From Sphingomonadales bacterium (lineage in GTDB: Bacteria > Pseudomonadota > Alphaproteobacteria > Sphingomonadales > Sphingomonadaceae), in assembly GCA_017302615.1 (NCBI GenBank), contig JAFLDB010000001.1, positions 1 through 64,000 on the forward strand: a stretch of DNA of 64,000 nt, written 5' to 3'. Positions within the stretch are counted from its first letter, which is position 1. Each line of letters begins with the position of its first letter. Positions 40,088-49,201 of this stretch are shown piece by piece. The translations under genes and the position numbers were made by a program. The notes under the pieces were generated by a model. The model ran no database searches and had not been told where the DNA came from. It was given only the letters and a program-made list of their open reading frames with translations.

Positions 40088-41502
40088 GCCACGTCGCCTG
40101 ACGCGGCCGCCTCGGCCTCGTCGCGCAGCAGGCGCGGGGTAAGGGCGATCCGATAGATGATGAACACCGCCCCCGCGACAGCGGCGAAACCGGCGTGCAT
40201 CAGCCAGAAATCGGTCACCTTCATGTCCTCGAACCAGCCACCAACCCAGCCGACCAGCGAATTGCCGGCGAAGAAGGCCAGGTAATAGAGCCCGATCACC
40301 GTGGCGTTGATCGCCTTGGGCGCCAGCCGCGCGAACAGCGCCAGGCTGACCGGTAGCATGTGGGCAAAGCCGATCGAATTGAGGACGTGGAACATCACCG
40401 GCCAGAACAGCCCGATCTTCTCGCCCGCCGGGGTGGTCGAGGCGGCAGTCCACAGGCACAGCATGCCCGCCACCGAAAAGGCCGAGCCGATGATCATCTT
40501 GCCCAGCTCGTCCGGTTCGTTGAAGCGCTTGCCGTACCAGCGATAGAACAGCGCGACGATGGCAAGGAAGCTGACCGAAACCACCGCGTCGAGCGTGACC
40601 AGCCAGGTCGTCGGAAGCTTCTCGCCGTTCCAGCTCAGCGCAAAGTCGCGGTCACCCCAGACCAGGTAGGCGTTGAAAATCTGGTTGTTGGGCACGATCG
40701 CGATCGCCATCACCGGGATCAGCGCGATCAGCGCGAAAGTCGCGAACCAATCCTTGCCGGTCATCGGTGCCCGGGCCTCGGCCTTGGCATGGGGAACGTC
40801 GAAATGTTCCTTGGGCAAGTGCTTTTGCCCGGCGACATAGATGGCCAGGCCGATCAGCATTCCGACCCCGGCCGCGCCGAAGCCCCAGTGCCAGCCGACC
40901 GTTTCGCCCAGCGTGCCGACAACCAGTGGTGAGGCGATCACCCCGGCGTTGATCGCCAGGTAGAAGATCTGGAAGGCATCGGCCCGGCGCAGGTCTTCCG
41001 GCTTGTAGAGGCTGCCGACCTGGCTGGCGATGTTGCCCTTGAACATGCCCGATCCCAGGATCAGGCAGAGGAGGGCGAGCAGGAAGGTGACATTGAAGGC
41101 CATCAGGAAATGGCCAAGGCTCATGGTCACTGCGCCCAGCAGCACCGTGCGGCGCTTGCCCAGCACCCGGTCTGCCAGCCAGCCGCCGAGGATCGGGGTG
41201 AGATAGACCGTTGCGGCATAGGTGCCGAAGATCGCGCTGGCGAACTTCTGTCCGTCGATCCCGCCGTAAAGCGCGCGCAGTTGCTCGATCCCGGCGACGG
41301 TTTCGACCTGACCGGGCAGCAGCAGGTGCTTGGTCATGTACAGCACCAGCAGCGCCTGCATCCCGTAATAGGAGAACCGCTCCCACGCCTCGGTAAAGGC
41401 CAGATAGCCAAGGCCGCGCGGGTGGCCGAGGAAGGCCCGGTCATCCGCGGCCGCCTGGTGCTTGGCGGGATCGAGTTCTGGGGTGGCTTCGGCGATCGTC
41501 AT
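40084..41502 (-). CDS. POT/PTR family proton-dependent oligopeptide transporter
   Basis: A 472-residue major-facilitator membrane protein with about 12-14 helices. The POT signature is AFTEAWERFSYYGMQALLVL (ExxERFxYYG), followed by FGTYAATVYLTPILGGWLAD and KGNIASQVGSLYK. The family imports di- and tripeptides with protons. Start chosen at MTIAEATPELDPAKH; the in-frame extension upstream is Cys/Arg-rich and unlike the family. In the 227-bp region upstream a perfect tandem 9-bp repeat (41592-41609) is visible but no clear promoter. Confidence 0.92.
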   Translation of the reverse strand: MTIAEATPELDPAKHQAAADDRAFLGHPRGLGYLAFTEAWERFSYYGMQALLVLYMTKHLLLPGQVETVAGIEQLRALYGGIDGQKFASAIFGTYAATVYLTPILGGWLADRVLGKRRTVLLGAVTMSLGHFLMAFNVTFLLALLCLILGSGMFKGNIASQVGSLYKPEDLRRADAFQIFYLAINAGVIASPLVVGTLGETVGWHWGFGAAGVGMLIGLAIYVAGQKHLPKEHFDVPHAKAEARAPMTGKDWFATFALIALIPVMAIAIVPNNQIFNAYLVWGDRDFALSWNGEKLPTTWLVTLDAVVSVSFLAIVALFYRWYGKRFNEPDELGKMIIGSAFSVAGMLCLWTAASTTPAGEKIGLFWPVMFHVLNSIGFAHMLPVSLALFARLAPKAINATVIGLYYLAFFAGNSLVGWVGGWFEDMKVTDFWLMHAGFAAVAGAVFIIYRIALTPRLLRDEAEAAASGDVA

Positions 41503-41591
41503 TCTGCGCCCTCGGAGTAGTTGCAATCGCAACGGGTTAGCGTTCCTGCGGCAGCGTGCAAGCAAATCCTCAGATTGCGGAACCTGACAAA

Positions 41592-41609
41592 GTTCACAGG
41601 GTTCACAGG
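41592..41609. repeat. Tandem 9-bp repeat upstream of the peptide transporter
   Basis: GTTCACAGG occurs twice head to tail in the 227-bp gap between the transporter start (41502) and the aroB stop (41730). The gap otherwise holds a short inverted repeat GTTGC-AATC-GCAAC (41520-41533) and nothing gene-like. A regulatory role is possible but unproven. Confidence 0.4.
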
Positions 41610-41729
41610 ACAAAAAAGAGCTGAGGCCCACTTGCCCGGATGAACCGGGTATCATGCTGAAAATTCGTGCTTATGCCGCCGGATTGGGAAAAGCCTGATT
41701 GTGCCAGCGCTCGGCCGAGTAGGAAAGCC

Positions 41730-42836
41730 CTATCGCGCCAGCTCCGCGTCGAGGAAGGCAGCCACTTCGGCCAGATCGACGTCCCTGGCCAGAAACGCAT
41801 CGCCAATCCCGTTCAGCAGAATGAAGGGCAGGGTGCCTGCATCCATCTTCTTGTCGTGCAGCATGTGCGCCACCAGCGCATTGCCATCGCAATTGAGGCC
41901 CAGCGCGGCGATTTCGCTCATCATGCCGACTTCGGCAAAGTGCGCCGCAATCACCTCTGCACTGGCCGCCGGGATCAGCCCGCGCCGGGCCGAAAAGCGC
42001 GCGGCGAGGACCATGCCCAGCGCTACGCCTTCGCCGTGCAGCAGGCGGTCGGAAAAGCCGGTCTGGGCCTCCAGCGCGTGGCCGAAAGTGTGGCCAAGGT
42101 TGAGGAGAGCACGCAGGCCCAGCGTTTCCTTCTCGTCCGCTTGTACGATCCGGGCCTTGGCCGCGACCGAATGGGCCACGGCGTACTCGCGTGCGGCACC
42201 GTCGCCGGCCAGCATCGCCGCGCCATTGGCCTGGCACCAGTGGAAGAAATCGGCATCGCCCAGCAGACCGTACTTCACCACTTCGGCATAGCCCGCAAGG
42301 AGCTCGCGCCGGGGCAGGGTATCGAGCACGGCCAGGTCGGCCAGCACCAGCGCGGGTTGATGGAACGCGCCGACCAGGTTCTTGCCGGCCGGGCTATTGA
42401 TCGCGGTCTTGCCGCCGACGCTCGAATCGACCTGGGCGAGGAGCGTGGTGGGCAGCTGGATGAACTTGCAGCCGCGCTTGAGGATCGCGGCGGCAAACCC
42501 GGTCAGGTCGCCGATCACCCCGCCGCCCAGCGCCAGCACGCTGTCGCCGCGCTCCACTTCCTCGGCCAGCAGCCAGTCGACCGTCGCGGCGAGCTGCTCC
42601 CAGCTCTTGCTGGCTTCGCCCGCCGGCAGGATCCGCCAGACCGCTTCATGCCCGGCCTCGTGCAGTGCGTTTTCCACCACTGCGCCCCAGGCGGCATGGA
42701 CCCGCTGGTCGGTGATCACCGGCACCCGGCGCTTGCGCAGGTGGCCCTGGCATTGCTGGCCCAGATTGGCGAGCAGACCGGTGCCGATCCGCACTTCATA
42801 GGGGCTGCCCGCGATATCGACCGGGATCACAGCCAT
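41730..42836 (-). CDS. aroB: 3-dehydroquinate synthase
   Basis: A 368-residue NAD- and zinc-dependent enzyme forming 3-dehydroquinate in the shikimate pathway. NAD binding is in LALGGGVIGDLTGFAAAILK; substrate/zinc residues lie in TTLLAQVDSSVGGKTAINSP, GYAEVVKYGLLGDADFF, LLNLGHTFGHALEAQTGFSD and LLHGEGVALGMVLAARF. It overlaps aroK by 10 nt on the same strand, the usual aroK-aroB order. Confidence 0.96.
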   Translation of the reverse strand: MAVIPVDIAGSPYEVRIGTGLLANLGQQCQGHLRKRRVPVITDQRVHAAWGAVVENALHEAGHEAVWRILPAGEASKSWEQLAATVDWLLAEEVERGDSVLALGGGVIGDLTGFAAAILKRGCKFIQLPTTLLAQVDSSVGGKTAINSPAGKNLVGAFHQPALVLADLAVLDTLPRRELLAGYAEVVKYGLLGDADFFHWCQANGAAMLAGDGAAREYAVAHSVAAKARIVQADEKETLGLRALLNLGHTFGHALEAQTGFSDRLLHGEGVALGMVLAARFSARRGLIPAASAEVIAAHFAEVGMMSEIAALGLNCDGNALVAHMLHDKKMDAGTLPFILLNGIGDAFLARDVDLAEVAAFLDAELAR

Positions 42837-43402
42837 TCGCTTATTCCTTTCAGCACCTTGCCGACCGTGCGGCTTTGCGGGCCGAAGCCGCTTTTGACGT
42901 GGATCGGGGCCTGGGCATAGGCCGGTTCGCGCTCAGCCTTCAGCCGGGTCAGGATTTCGCGCGGGTCGCCCTGGCGCAGGAGGGGGCGAGTGTCCTTGCG
43001 GCCGACCCGTTCCACCAGCACTTCGACATCGCTGTCGAGCCAGACGGCAATCGCCTTGTCGAGGATCAGCGCGCGGGTTTCCGGATTGACGAAGGCTCCG
43101 CCGCCGGTGGCGATCACCCGGCGGGTCCCGGGGCCGTCGATCAGGCGCGCGATAACCCGGCGCTCGCCATCGCGGAAATATTCCTCGCCGAACTGGGCGA
43201 AGATTTCGCTGATGGTCATCTGGGCGGCCTGCTCGATTTCCTCGTCGGCATCGACAAAGGGCACGTGCAGCAGGGCGGCCAGCTTGCGCCCGATCGAGGT
43301 CTTGCCCACGCCCATCATCCCGACCAGCACCACCGGTCGGTCGATCCGCCGGGCCAGCGCCTCGATTTCGGCGGCAGAAAGCGTGGAGTCGTCAAGTTCC
43401 AT
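42827..43402 (-). CDS. aroK: Shikimate kinase
   Basis: A 191-residue kinase phosphorylating shikimate. The P-loop is VLVGMMGVGKTSIGRKLAAL; PFVDADEEIEQAAQMTISEI holds the shikimate-binding Asp; ATGGGAFVNPETRALI and KDTRPLLRQGDP form the lid region. About 25 residues precede the P-loop core, slightly longer than the enteric AroK. It is the first gene of the aroK-aroB pair and divergent from the small secreted-protein gene. Confidence 0.95.
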   Translation of the reverse strand: MELDDSTLSAAEIEALARRIDRPVVLVGMMGVGKTSIGRKLAALLHVPFVDADEEIEQAAQMTISEIFAQFGEEYFRDGERRVIARLIDGPGTRRVIATGGGAFVNPETRALILDKAIAVWLDSDVEVLVERVGRKDTRPLLRQGDPREILTRLKAEREPAYAQAPIHVKSGFGPQSRTVGKVLKGISEWL

Positions 43403-43461
43403 TGCGGCCCCGCCTATAGATAGGCTAACCGGCAGTGCAAGTTTCCCGGCGGAGAGGTCGC

Positions 43462-43608
43462 GTGGCCCTGAACAGGCGCAAATCGGTGATGAAGGTGGCG
43501 GCGGCGCTTTTGCTGGCCGCCGGGCTGGCCTGGGCCTGGGCCGATAGCGGAGAACGCCCGCTCGCCCCGCTGAGCGCGCCCGCCATGCTGCCGGGAGATA
43601 CGCAGTGA
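43462..43608 (+). CDS. Small membrane/secreted peptide, 48 residues
   Basis: GTG at 43462 opens a 48-residue frame reading MALNRRKSVMKVAAALLLAA and then GLAWAWADSGERPLAPLSAP, ending MLPGDTQ. A GGCGGAGAGG ribosome site lies about 5 nt before the start. The basic N-terminus and hydrophobic core resemble a signal peptide or single anchor with a short Pro-rich outside tail. Its TGA overlaps the GTG of the next secreted-protein gene by 3 nt (GTGA), a coupling that argues it is real. Confidence 0.6.
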   Translation: MALNRRKSVMKVAAALLLAAGLAWAWADSGERPLAPLSAPAMLPGDTQ

Positions 43609-45431
43609 GGCGCGTTGCCCTTTATACCGCCGGTCTGACCATGGCGCTGACTTCGGCCCTAGCCATGGCCCAGGGCTCACCCGAATCGCTGCTGCCGCCG
43701 GGCTTTGAACGCCCCAAGGCGCGGCCTGCCACCCCGGCACCCGCGCCGGCCCCGGGCGCAACGCCCGTGGTGCAGCCGGTACCGGGCGCCGAAGGGGCCG
43801 CTGCCCCCAAGGCCCTGCCGAAAACCCTGCCCAACGGCCGCCCGATCCCGACGCTGAAAGAGCTGGAGGCGATGACGCCGGACCAGCTTGACGAGCTGCT
43901 CGGCCTGAAGCCCAAGTTCGACATGCCGCCCGCCGCCCGCCGGGCGATGAAGCGGGTTGGCGTGCTGGCCGAGGACGAGGGCGGCTTCCCGGCTGCTTCG
44001 CTCGGCAAGCAGGATCCCCGTCTGGTCCAGGCCGTGCTGACCGGCAACAAGGGGCGGCTGGTTTCGCGCTGGGGGCATATCCTGCTGCGCCGCGGCCTTG
44101 CCTCGCGGCTGGATGCCCCGGCGGGAATGAACCCGGCCGACTTTGCCGGCTGGCGCGCCGCACTGCTGGTGCGGATGGGCGAAGGCCAGCTGGCCCGGGC
44201 GCTGGTGCAGGATGTCGATGCCGGCAATTATACCGATCCGCTGACCAATGCGGCGATCGATGCCTATGCCTTTACCGCCGACTTTACCGGGATCTGCCCG
44301 GTGGTGGCGGTGCAGGGCGGCGCGCGCAAGGATGCCGACTGGCGCACCCTGCGCGCGATCTGCGCCTCGTTCCAGGGGGATGGGGCGGCCGGCATGGCCC
44401 AGCTTGACCGGCTGCTCTCGGAAAATGCCTGGCCCAAGATCGATCTGCTGCTGGCCCAGAAATATGCCGGTGCGGCCGGCAAGACCCGCCGCGCGGTAAA
44501 GATCGAATGGGACGGGGTCAGCGACATGAACCCCTGGCGCTATGGGCTGACCATCGCGGTCGGGCTGGAGCCGCCGGCCGAACTGATGCGCGATGCCCCG
44601 GTGCGCTATGCCTGGGCCGCCGCAACCGCGCCGATGCTGGGGCTGGAAGCCCGCGCCGCCGGGGCGGACCGGGCTGCGGCAGCGGGCATCCTGTCGAGCG
44701 CGGCGATGGTCGACCTTTACAGCCAGATCTATGGCCAGAGCGACATCAAGGGCGATTGGGCCGCTGCCGCCGCAAGCCTGCGCACAGCCTATGTCGGCGA
44801 GAGCCCGGGCGAGCGGATGGCGGCGATGCGCAGCCTGTGGGATGGCGCGCCCAATGCCGAAGTGCGCTATTCGCGCCAGGTGCTGACCGCCTATGCCGCC
44901 GCGCGGATGCCGGTTTCGGCCGAGTTTGCCGACGATGCGCCCGACCTGATCGCTTCGATGCTGGCTGCCGGGCTGGACGCCAACGCCCTGAAGTGGGCCG
45001 GACAGGTCGATTCGGGTTCGCTGGCCTGGGGCATGCTGGCGCTGGCCGCACCAGGGCGGGGCACCCCGGTCGATGGCGGCACGCTGGACAGCTTCTACGG
45101 CAACGATCCCAGTGACGATTACCGCAAGAGCGGGTTCCTGCTGGCTGGCCTGGCCGGCCTGGGCCGGGTCGACGATGCCACCCGCCAGGACTTTGCCGGA
45201 AAGCTCGACATCGATCTGGGCCGCAAGACCAATTGGACCCGCCTGATCGACCAGGCCGCCGATGCCAACAACCGTCAGCTGGTTGTGCTGCTGGCGGGCG
45301 TGGGGATGCAGGGCAGCAAGTGGGAACAGATGACCCCGCTGCACCTCTACCACATCGTCGCCGCCCTGAACCGCGTCGGCCTTACCGCCGAGGCGCGGAT
45401 GATCGCGGCCGAAGCGGTGGCGCGGGGTTGA
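43605..45431 (+). CDS. Large secreted alpha-helical protein of unknown function
   Basis: A 608-residue protein with GTG start and signal peptide MRRVALYTAGLTMALTSALA (cleavage near AMAQ). Residues about 30-65 are a Pro/Ala linker; then comes LKELEAMTPDQLDELLGLKP. The rest is a long series of Ala/Leu-rich helices with repeated RxxLL/AxLxxAYV patterns (for example YSQIYGQSDIKGDWAAAAAS), which suggests an alpha-solenoid resembling TPR/Sel1-type periplasmic proteins. I do not recognise the family. It lies between aroK and xerD, in the same frame as xerD with only a TGA between. Confidence 0.75.
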   Translation: MRRVALYTAGLTMALTSALAMAQGSPESLLPPGFERPKARPATPAPAPAPGATPVVQPVPGAEGAAAPKALPKTLPNGRPIPTLKELEAMTPDQLDELLGLKPKFDMPPAARRAMKRVGVLAEDEGGFPAASLGKQDPRLVQAVLTGNKGRLVSRWGHILLRRGLASRLDAPAGMNPADFAGWRAALLVRMGEGQLARALVQDVDAGNYTDPLTNAAIDAYAFTADFTGICPVVAVQGGARKDADWRTLRAICASFQGDGAAGMAQLDRLLSENAWPKIDLLLAQKYAGAAGKTRRAVKIEWDGVSDMNPWRYGLTIAVGLEPPAELMRDAPVRYAWAAATAPMLGLEARAAGADRAAAAGILSSAAMVDLYSQIYGQSDIKGDWAAAAASLRTAYVGESPGERMAAMRSLWDGAPNAEVRYSRQVLTAYAAARMPVSAEFADDAPDLIASMLAAGLDANALKWAGQVDSGSLAWGMLALAAPGRGTPVDGGTLDSFYGNDPSDDYRKSGFLLAGLAGLGRVDDATRQDFAGKLDIDLGRKTNWTRLIDQAADANNRQLVVLLAGVGMQGSKWEQMTPLHLYHIVAALNRVGLTAEARMIAAEAVARG

Positions 45432-45434
45432 GCC

Positions 45435-46313
45435 ATAGCCGCCGCGATCGAGTCCTTCCTTGCCATGCTTGCCGCAGAGCGCGGCGCGGCCGCCAATACC
45501 CTGGCGGCCTATCGCCGCGATCTGGAGGGGGCGGAAGAAGCGATCGGCGATCTCGTCACGGCGGACAATGCCGCGCTGGCCTCGCTCGGTGCGGCCTGGG
45601 CCGGGCTGGCACCGTCGAGCCTGTCGCGCAAATGCTCGGCCCTGCGCCAGTTCTACGGTTTCCTGCTTGATGAAGGCTGGCGAAAGGACGATCCATCGCC
45701 CGCCCTGCCGCGCCCGCGCGCGCGTCGACCGTTGCCCCGGCTGCTGTCCCAGGCCGAAGTCGAGGCGCTGTTCGCCCGGGCCGAGGAGGAAGCGGCCGGG
45801 GACAAGGCCGAGGCGGTGCGGATGCTGGCGCTGCTGGAACTGCTCTACGGTTCCGGCCTGCGCGCGACCGAACTGGTTTCACTGCCGCTTTCCGCCGTAC
45901 CGCGCGATGCGCCGTTCCTGACCGTTACGGGCAAGGGCGGGCAGCAGCGGATGGTCCCGGTCAGCAGCCGGGCCCGAACCGCGCTGTCGCGCTGGCTGGC
46001 GCTGCGGATGGACGCCGGCAAGGCGCTGTTTCCCTCAACCGGGCGCAGCGGGCATCTCACCCGGATCCGGCTGTTCCAGCTGCTGCGGGCGCTGGCGGCG
46101 CGGGCCGGGATCGATCCCGAGAAGGTCAGCCCGCACGTGCTGCGCCACGCCTTTGCCACGCACCTGCTGGAAGGCGGGGCGGACCTGCGGGTGCTGCAGA
46201 CCCTGCTGGGCCATGCCGACATTTCGACCACCCAGATTTACACCCACGTCGATGCCGCGCGGCTGGTTGCACTGGTCAATGCGCGGCATCCCCTTGCCCT
46301 CAAGGCCGGGTAG
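45435..46313 (+). CDS. xerD: Site-specific tyrosine recombinase XerD
   Basis: A recombinase resolving chromosome dimers at dif. Catalytic residues: Arg in YGSGLRATELVSL, Lys in VTGKGGQQRMVPV, HVLRHAFATHLLEGGADLRV (His-x2-Arg), LLGHADISTTQIYTHV (His and Tyr). The core-binding helix normally begins with an IESFLxMLAAERG pattern, and this is encoded from 45435 onward, but no ATG/GTG/TTG precedes it: the in-frame codon right before is the TGA of the upstream gene. The only standard start is ATG at 45465, giving 282 residues and cutting off half the first helix. GGGG at 45424-45427 is well spaced for a start at ATA 45435, so a non-standard start is possible. Boundaries are therefore uncertain at the 5-prime end. 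Confidence 0.85.
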   Translation: MAAAIESFLAMLAAERGAAANTLAAYRRDLEGAEEAIGDLVTADNAALASLGAAWAGLAPSSLSRKCSALRQFYGFLLDEGWRKDDPSPALPRPRARRPLPRLLSQAEVEALFARAEEEAAGDKAEAVRMLALLELLYGSGLRATELVSLPLSAVPRDAPFLTVTGKGGQQRMVPVSSRARTALSRWLALRMDAGKALFPSTGRSGHLTRIRLFQLLRALAARAGIDPEKVSPHVLRHAFATHLLEGGADLRVLQTLLGHADISTTQIYTHVDAARLVALVNARHPLALKAG

Positions 46314-46328
46314 GGCTAGCGCGAGCGG

Positions 46329-47276
46329 ATGATTTCCTATCTCGAGTTCGAAAAGCCCGTAGCGGCGCTCGAAGCCCGGATTGCCGAACTGCGCCAGACC
46401 GCGCAGGACGGCGATGTCGATCTGGCCGCCGAAATCCGCCGTCTCGAAATGAAAAGCGCGGACCTCTTGGCGGCAACCTACAAGGCGCTGACCCCGTGGC
46501 AGAAGACCCAGGTCGCCCGCCACCCGATGCGCCCTCACTTCTGCGATTATGTCGCCAGCGCTTTCAGCGATTTCATGCCGCTGGGCGGGGACCGCTATTT
46601 CGGCGACGATCAGGCGATCATCGGCGGTTTCGCGAAACTGGGCGACCGCCGGGTGATGTTGATCGGGCATGAAAAGGGCAACGACACCCAGAGCCGGATC
46701 AAGCACAATTTCGGCATGGGCAAGCCGGAGGGCTATCGCAAGGCGATCCGCCTGATGGACCTCGCCGGGCGGTTCGGTCTGCCGGTGGTGACGCTGGTCG
46801 ATACCTCGGGCGCGTTCCCGGGGATCGAGGCCGAAGAGCGCGGCCAGGCCGAGGCCATCGCCCGTTCGACCGAGGCCTGCCTTGGCCTGCCGGTGCCGAT
46901 GGTCGCAGTGATCGTGGGGGAAGGCGGATCGGGCGGTGCGGTCGCGCTGGCCAGCGCCGAACGCGTCCTGATGCTGGAACACGCGGTCTATTCGGTGATC
47001 AGCCCGGAAGGCTGCGCCTCGATCCTGTGGCGCACCAACGAGAAGGCCGCAGAGGCCGCCGAGGCGATGAAAGTCACCGCGCAGGACCTGCTTTCGCTGG
47101 GCGTGATCGACCGGATCGTGAAGGAACCGGTCGGCGGCGCGCACCGCGATCCGGCGCTGACCGCACAGGCGCTGGCCAAGGCACTGGGTGAAGAGCTCGA
47201 CACGCTGGGCAAGCTGCCGGCCGACAAGCTGCGCGCCATGCGCGAGGAACGGTTCCTGCGGATCGGCGAAGGCTGA
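46329..47276 (+). CDS. accA: Acetyl-CoA carboxylase carboxyltransferase subunit alpha
   Basis: A 315-residue subunit of acetyl-CoA carboxylase, first step of fatty acid synthesis. [20 protein letters not shown] starts with the family coiled region; the CoA-binding core has [60 protein letters not shown] and [20 protein letters not shown]. It starts 15 nt after xerD and is probably co-transcribed. accD is not in the window. Confidence 0.96.
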   Translation: MISYLEFEKPVAALEARIAELRQTAQDGDVDLAAEIRRLEMKSADLLAATYKALTPWQKTQVARHPMRPHFCDYVASAFSDFMPLGGDRYFGDDQAIIGGFAKLGDRRVMLIGHEKGNDTQSRIKHNFGMGKPEGYRKAIRLMDLAGRFGLPVVTLVDTSGAFPGIEAEERGQAEAIARSTEACLGLPVPMVAVIVGEGGSGGAVALASAERVLMLEHAVYSVISPEGCASILWRTNEKAAEAAEAMKVTAQDLLSLGVIDRIVKEPVGGAHRDPALTAQALAKALGEELDTLGKLPADKLRAMREERFLRIGEG

Positions 47277-47367
47277 GCCGGTCACGGCTTGCGATAACAG
47301 GGCTTTTCAATTGCTTGCCAAGGGCCTAGCCCTGCGGTTGGTTAACGACCGCCGGAGGATCCCTGTC

Positions 47368-48855
47368 ATGCCGCTCAGCCCCAAGACGCACCGCTTGTTC
47401 GCCACTGCCGCCGCGGCGGCTTGTGCCGCCGTGCCGCTGGGTGGGGTCACGGCCCAGTCCTCCACCGGCACGGTCCAGGCGATCACCGCCAAGGAAAAGG
47501 CGCAAGGGGCTGAATATCACCCGCAATTGCTGGCCGAATTCGGCGGCGGGATGACCGGGCCGCAAGCGCTTTATGTCGAATCGGTCGGCAAGAAGATCGC
47601 GGTCCAGTCCGGGCTGTCGAACGCCCAGGGCGATTTCACCGTGACCCTGCTCAACTCCTCGGTCGACAACGCCTTCGCCATTCCCGGCGGCTATGTCTAC
47701 GCCACCCGCCAGCTGGTCGCGCTGATGAACAACGAGGCCGAACTGGCCGGGGTCATGGGACACGAGGTTGGCCACGTCGCCGCGCGGCATTCGGCCAAGC
47801 GGCAAAGCGCGGCAACCCGCAACCAGGTGATCGGGATCCTGGGTGCGGTCGTCACCGGGGTGTTCCTGGGCAACAGCCAGGCCGGGCAGATCCTGCAGCA
47901 GGGCTTCCTGCAGGGATCGCAGATCCTGACGCTGAAGTATTCGCGCGGGCAGGAGAACGAGGCCGACAAGCTGGGAATCGAGTACCTGCGCCGCGCCGGA
48001 TACGATCCGCGGGCGATGTCGACCGTACTGGCCAGCCTGGCGAATCAGAACGCGCTGTCGGCCCGGCTGATGGGGGCTGGGGCAGACCGGGTGCCGGAAT
48101 GGGCCTCGACCCACCCCGATCCGGCCAAGCGGGTTTCGACCACCGCCAGCCTCGCCGGGGCCGCTGCCAAGGGTGTAACGAATCGCGACACTTTCCTGAC
48201 CCGCATCAACGGTCTGCTCTATGGCGACGATCCCAAGCAGGGGATCGTCGAGGGCGGCAAGTTCGTCCACCCAGTCGACAAGTTCGCGTTTCAGGCACCC
48301 CAGGGCTTTTTCCTGATGAACGGAACCCGCGCGGTTTCGATCAACGGACAGTCGGGCAAGGGCCAGCTGACGGCGGCTCCGTTCAATGGCGACCTCGATG
48401 GTTATGTCCGCTCGGTCTTCGCCACCCTGGGCCAGCAGAACAAGATCACCATCACCCCGGGCGCGGTGCAGCGCACCACCGTGAACGGCATTCCCGCTGC
48501 CTATGCGACGGCGCGAGTCGCGCAGCAGGGCGGCAGCGCGATCGACGTGACGGTGTTTGCCTATCAGATGGGGCCGACCAACGCCCTGCATTTCCTGACC
48601 ATGGGGCAGGCGGGACAGACCGGCGTGTTCGATCCGATGTATGCCTCGATGCGGCGGATCAGCGCGGCCGAGGCGGCGGCGGTCAAGCCGCGCAAGCTGG
48701 TGGTGGTGACTGTAAAGAAGGGTGACACCGTCCAATCGCTGGCCAGCCGCATGGCCTATACCGATGCGCCGCTGGACCGGTTCCTGGTGCTGAACGGTTT
48801 GAAGGCCGATGCCCGCCTGACGCCTGGCGCGCGGGTGAAGATCGTCACCTACTGA
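47368..48855 (+). CDS. Periplasmic M48-family metalloprotease with C-terminal LysM-like domain
   Basis: A 495-residue secreted zinc protease of the BepA/YfgC group. An Ala-rich signal peptide ends near GGVTAQ; the zinc motif HExxH is VMGHEVGHVAARHSAKRQ (about residue 130), with the third ligand in ENEADKLGIEYLRRAGYDP. The last 55 residues (VVVTVKKGDTVQSLASRMAY, FLVLNGL, GARVKIVTY) look like a LysM-type peptidoglycan-binding module. BepA-type proteases act in outer-membrane protein quality control. Start at MPLSPKTHRLFATA after a clear GGAGGA ribosome site (47354-47359). Confidence 0.88.
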   Translation: MPLSPKTHRLFATAAAAACAAVPLGGVTAQSSTGTVQAITAKEKAQGAEYHPQLLAEFGGGMTGPQALYVESVGKKIAVQSGLSNAQGDFTVTLLNSSVDNAFAIPGGYVYATRQLVALMNNEAELAGVMGHEVGHVAARHSAKRQSAATRNQVIGILGAVVTGVFLGNSQAGQILQQGFLQGSQILTLKYSRGQENEADKLGIEYLRRAGYDPRAMSTVLASLANQNALSARLMGAGADRVPEWASTHPDPAKRVSTTASLAGAAAKGVTNRDTFLTRINGLLYGDDPKQGIVEGGKFVHPVDKFAFQAPQGFFLMNGTRAVSINGQSGKGQLTAAPFNGDLDGYVRSVFATLGQQNKITITPGAVQRTTVNGIPAAYATARVAQQGGSAIDVTVFAYQMGPTNALHFLTMGQAGQTGVFDPMYASMRRISAAEAAAVKPRKLVVVTVKKGDTVQSLASRMAYTDAPLDRFLVLNGLKADARLTPGARVKIVTY

Positions 48856-48883
48856 ATTTCTGCGGCTTTCGGCCAAAAAGAAA

Positions 48884-48917
48884 GGGCGGCAGGTTGCCCT
48901 GCCGCCCCATCTGTTTC
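48884..48917. terminator. Bidirectional intrinsic terminator
   Basis: A perfect 10-bp stem (48884-48893 with 48898-48907) with a 4-nt loop separates the M48 protease from the convergent Flp pilin. On the minus strand the stem is followed by TTTCTTTTT, so it is a strong terminator for the pilin; the plus-strand tail (ATCTGTTT) is weaker. Confidence 0.8.
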
Positions 48918-48934
48918 GTACCTTGCGGCTGCGA

Positions 48935-49108
48935 TTAGGCGTTGGCGCCCTGCATGGCCGACGAGGTGGTGTTGAAGGTGGTCTGCAGTTCGTTGCCCAG
49001 ACCCTGCATGGCAGTGATGGCGGCAACGGCGATCAGAGCAGCGATCAGGCCATATTCGATGGCGGTCGCACCAGCTTCTTCACGGAACAGCTTCTTGATG
49101 AACTTCAT
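48935..49108 (-). CDS. Flp-family type IVb pilin (copy 1)
   Basis: A 57-residue pilin precursor: MKFIKKLFREEAGATAIEYG then LIAALIAVAAITAMQGLGNE. The conserved GATAIEYGLI follows a short basic leader; the processing site for a TadV-type prepilin peptidase lies in it. The mature protein is one long hydrophobic helix with a small polar tail. Flp pilins are polymerised by the Tad system for surface attachment. No Tad machinery genes are in the window. Start fixed at MKF because the upstream in-frame part is not family-like. Confidence 0.88.
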   Translation of the reverse strand: MKFIKKLFREEAGATAIEYGLIAALIAVAAITAMQGLGNELQTTFNTTSSAMQGANA

Positions 49109-49201
49109 GGTCAGTCTCCTGTTGGCAGTCATTTACCCGGCTCTTTCCCTGTCACCCGGATCGAGCAATCACCGAGCTAAGGGGAAATTCTTGAAAAATG
49201 T

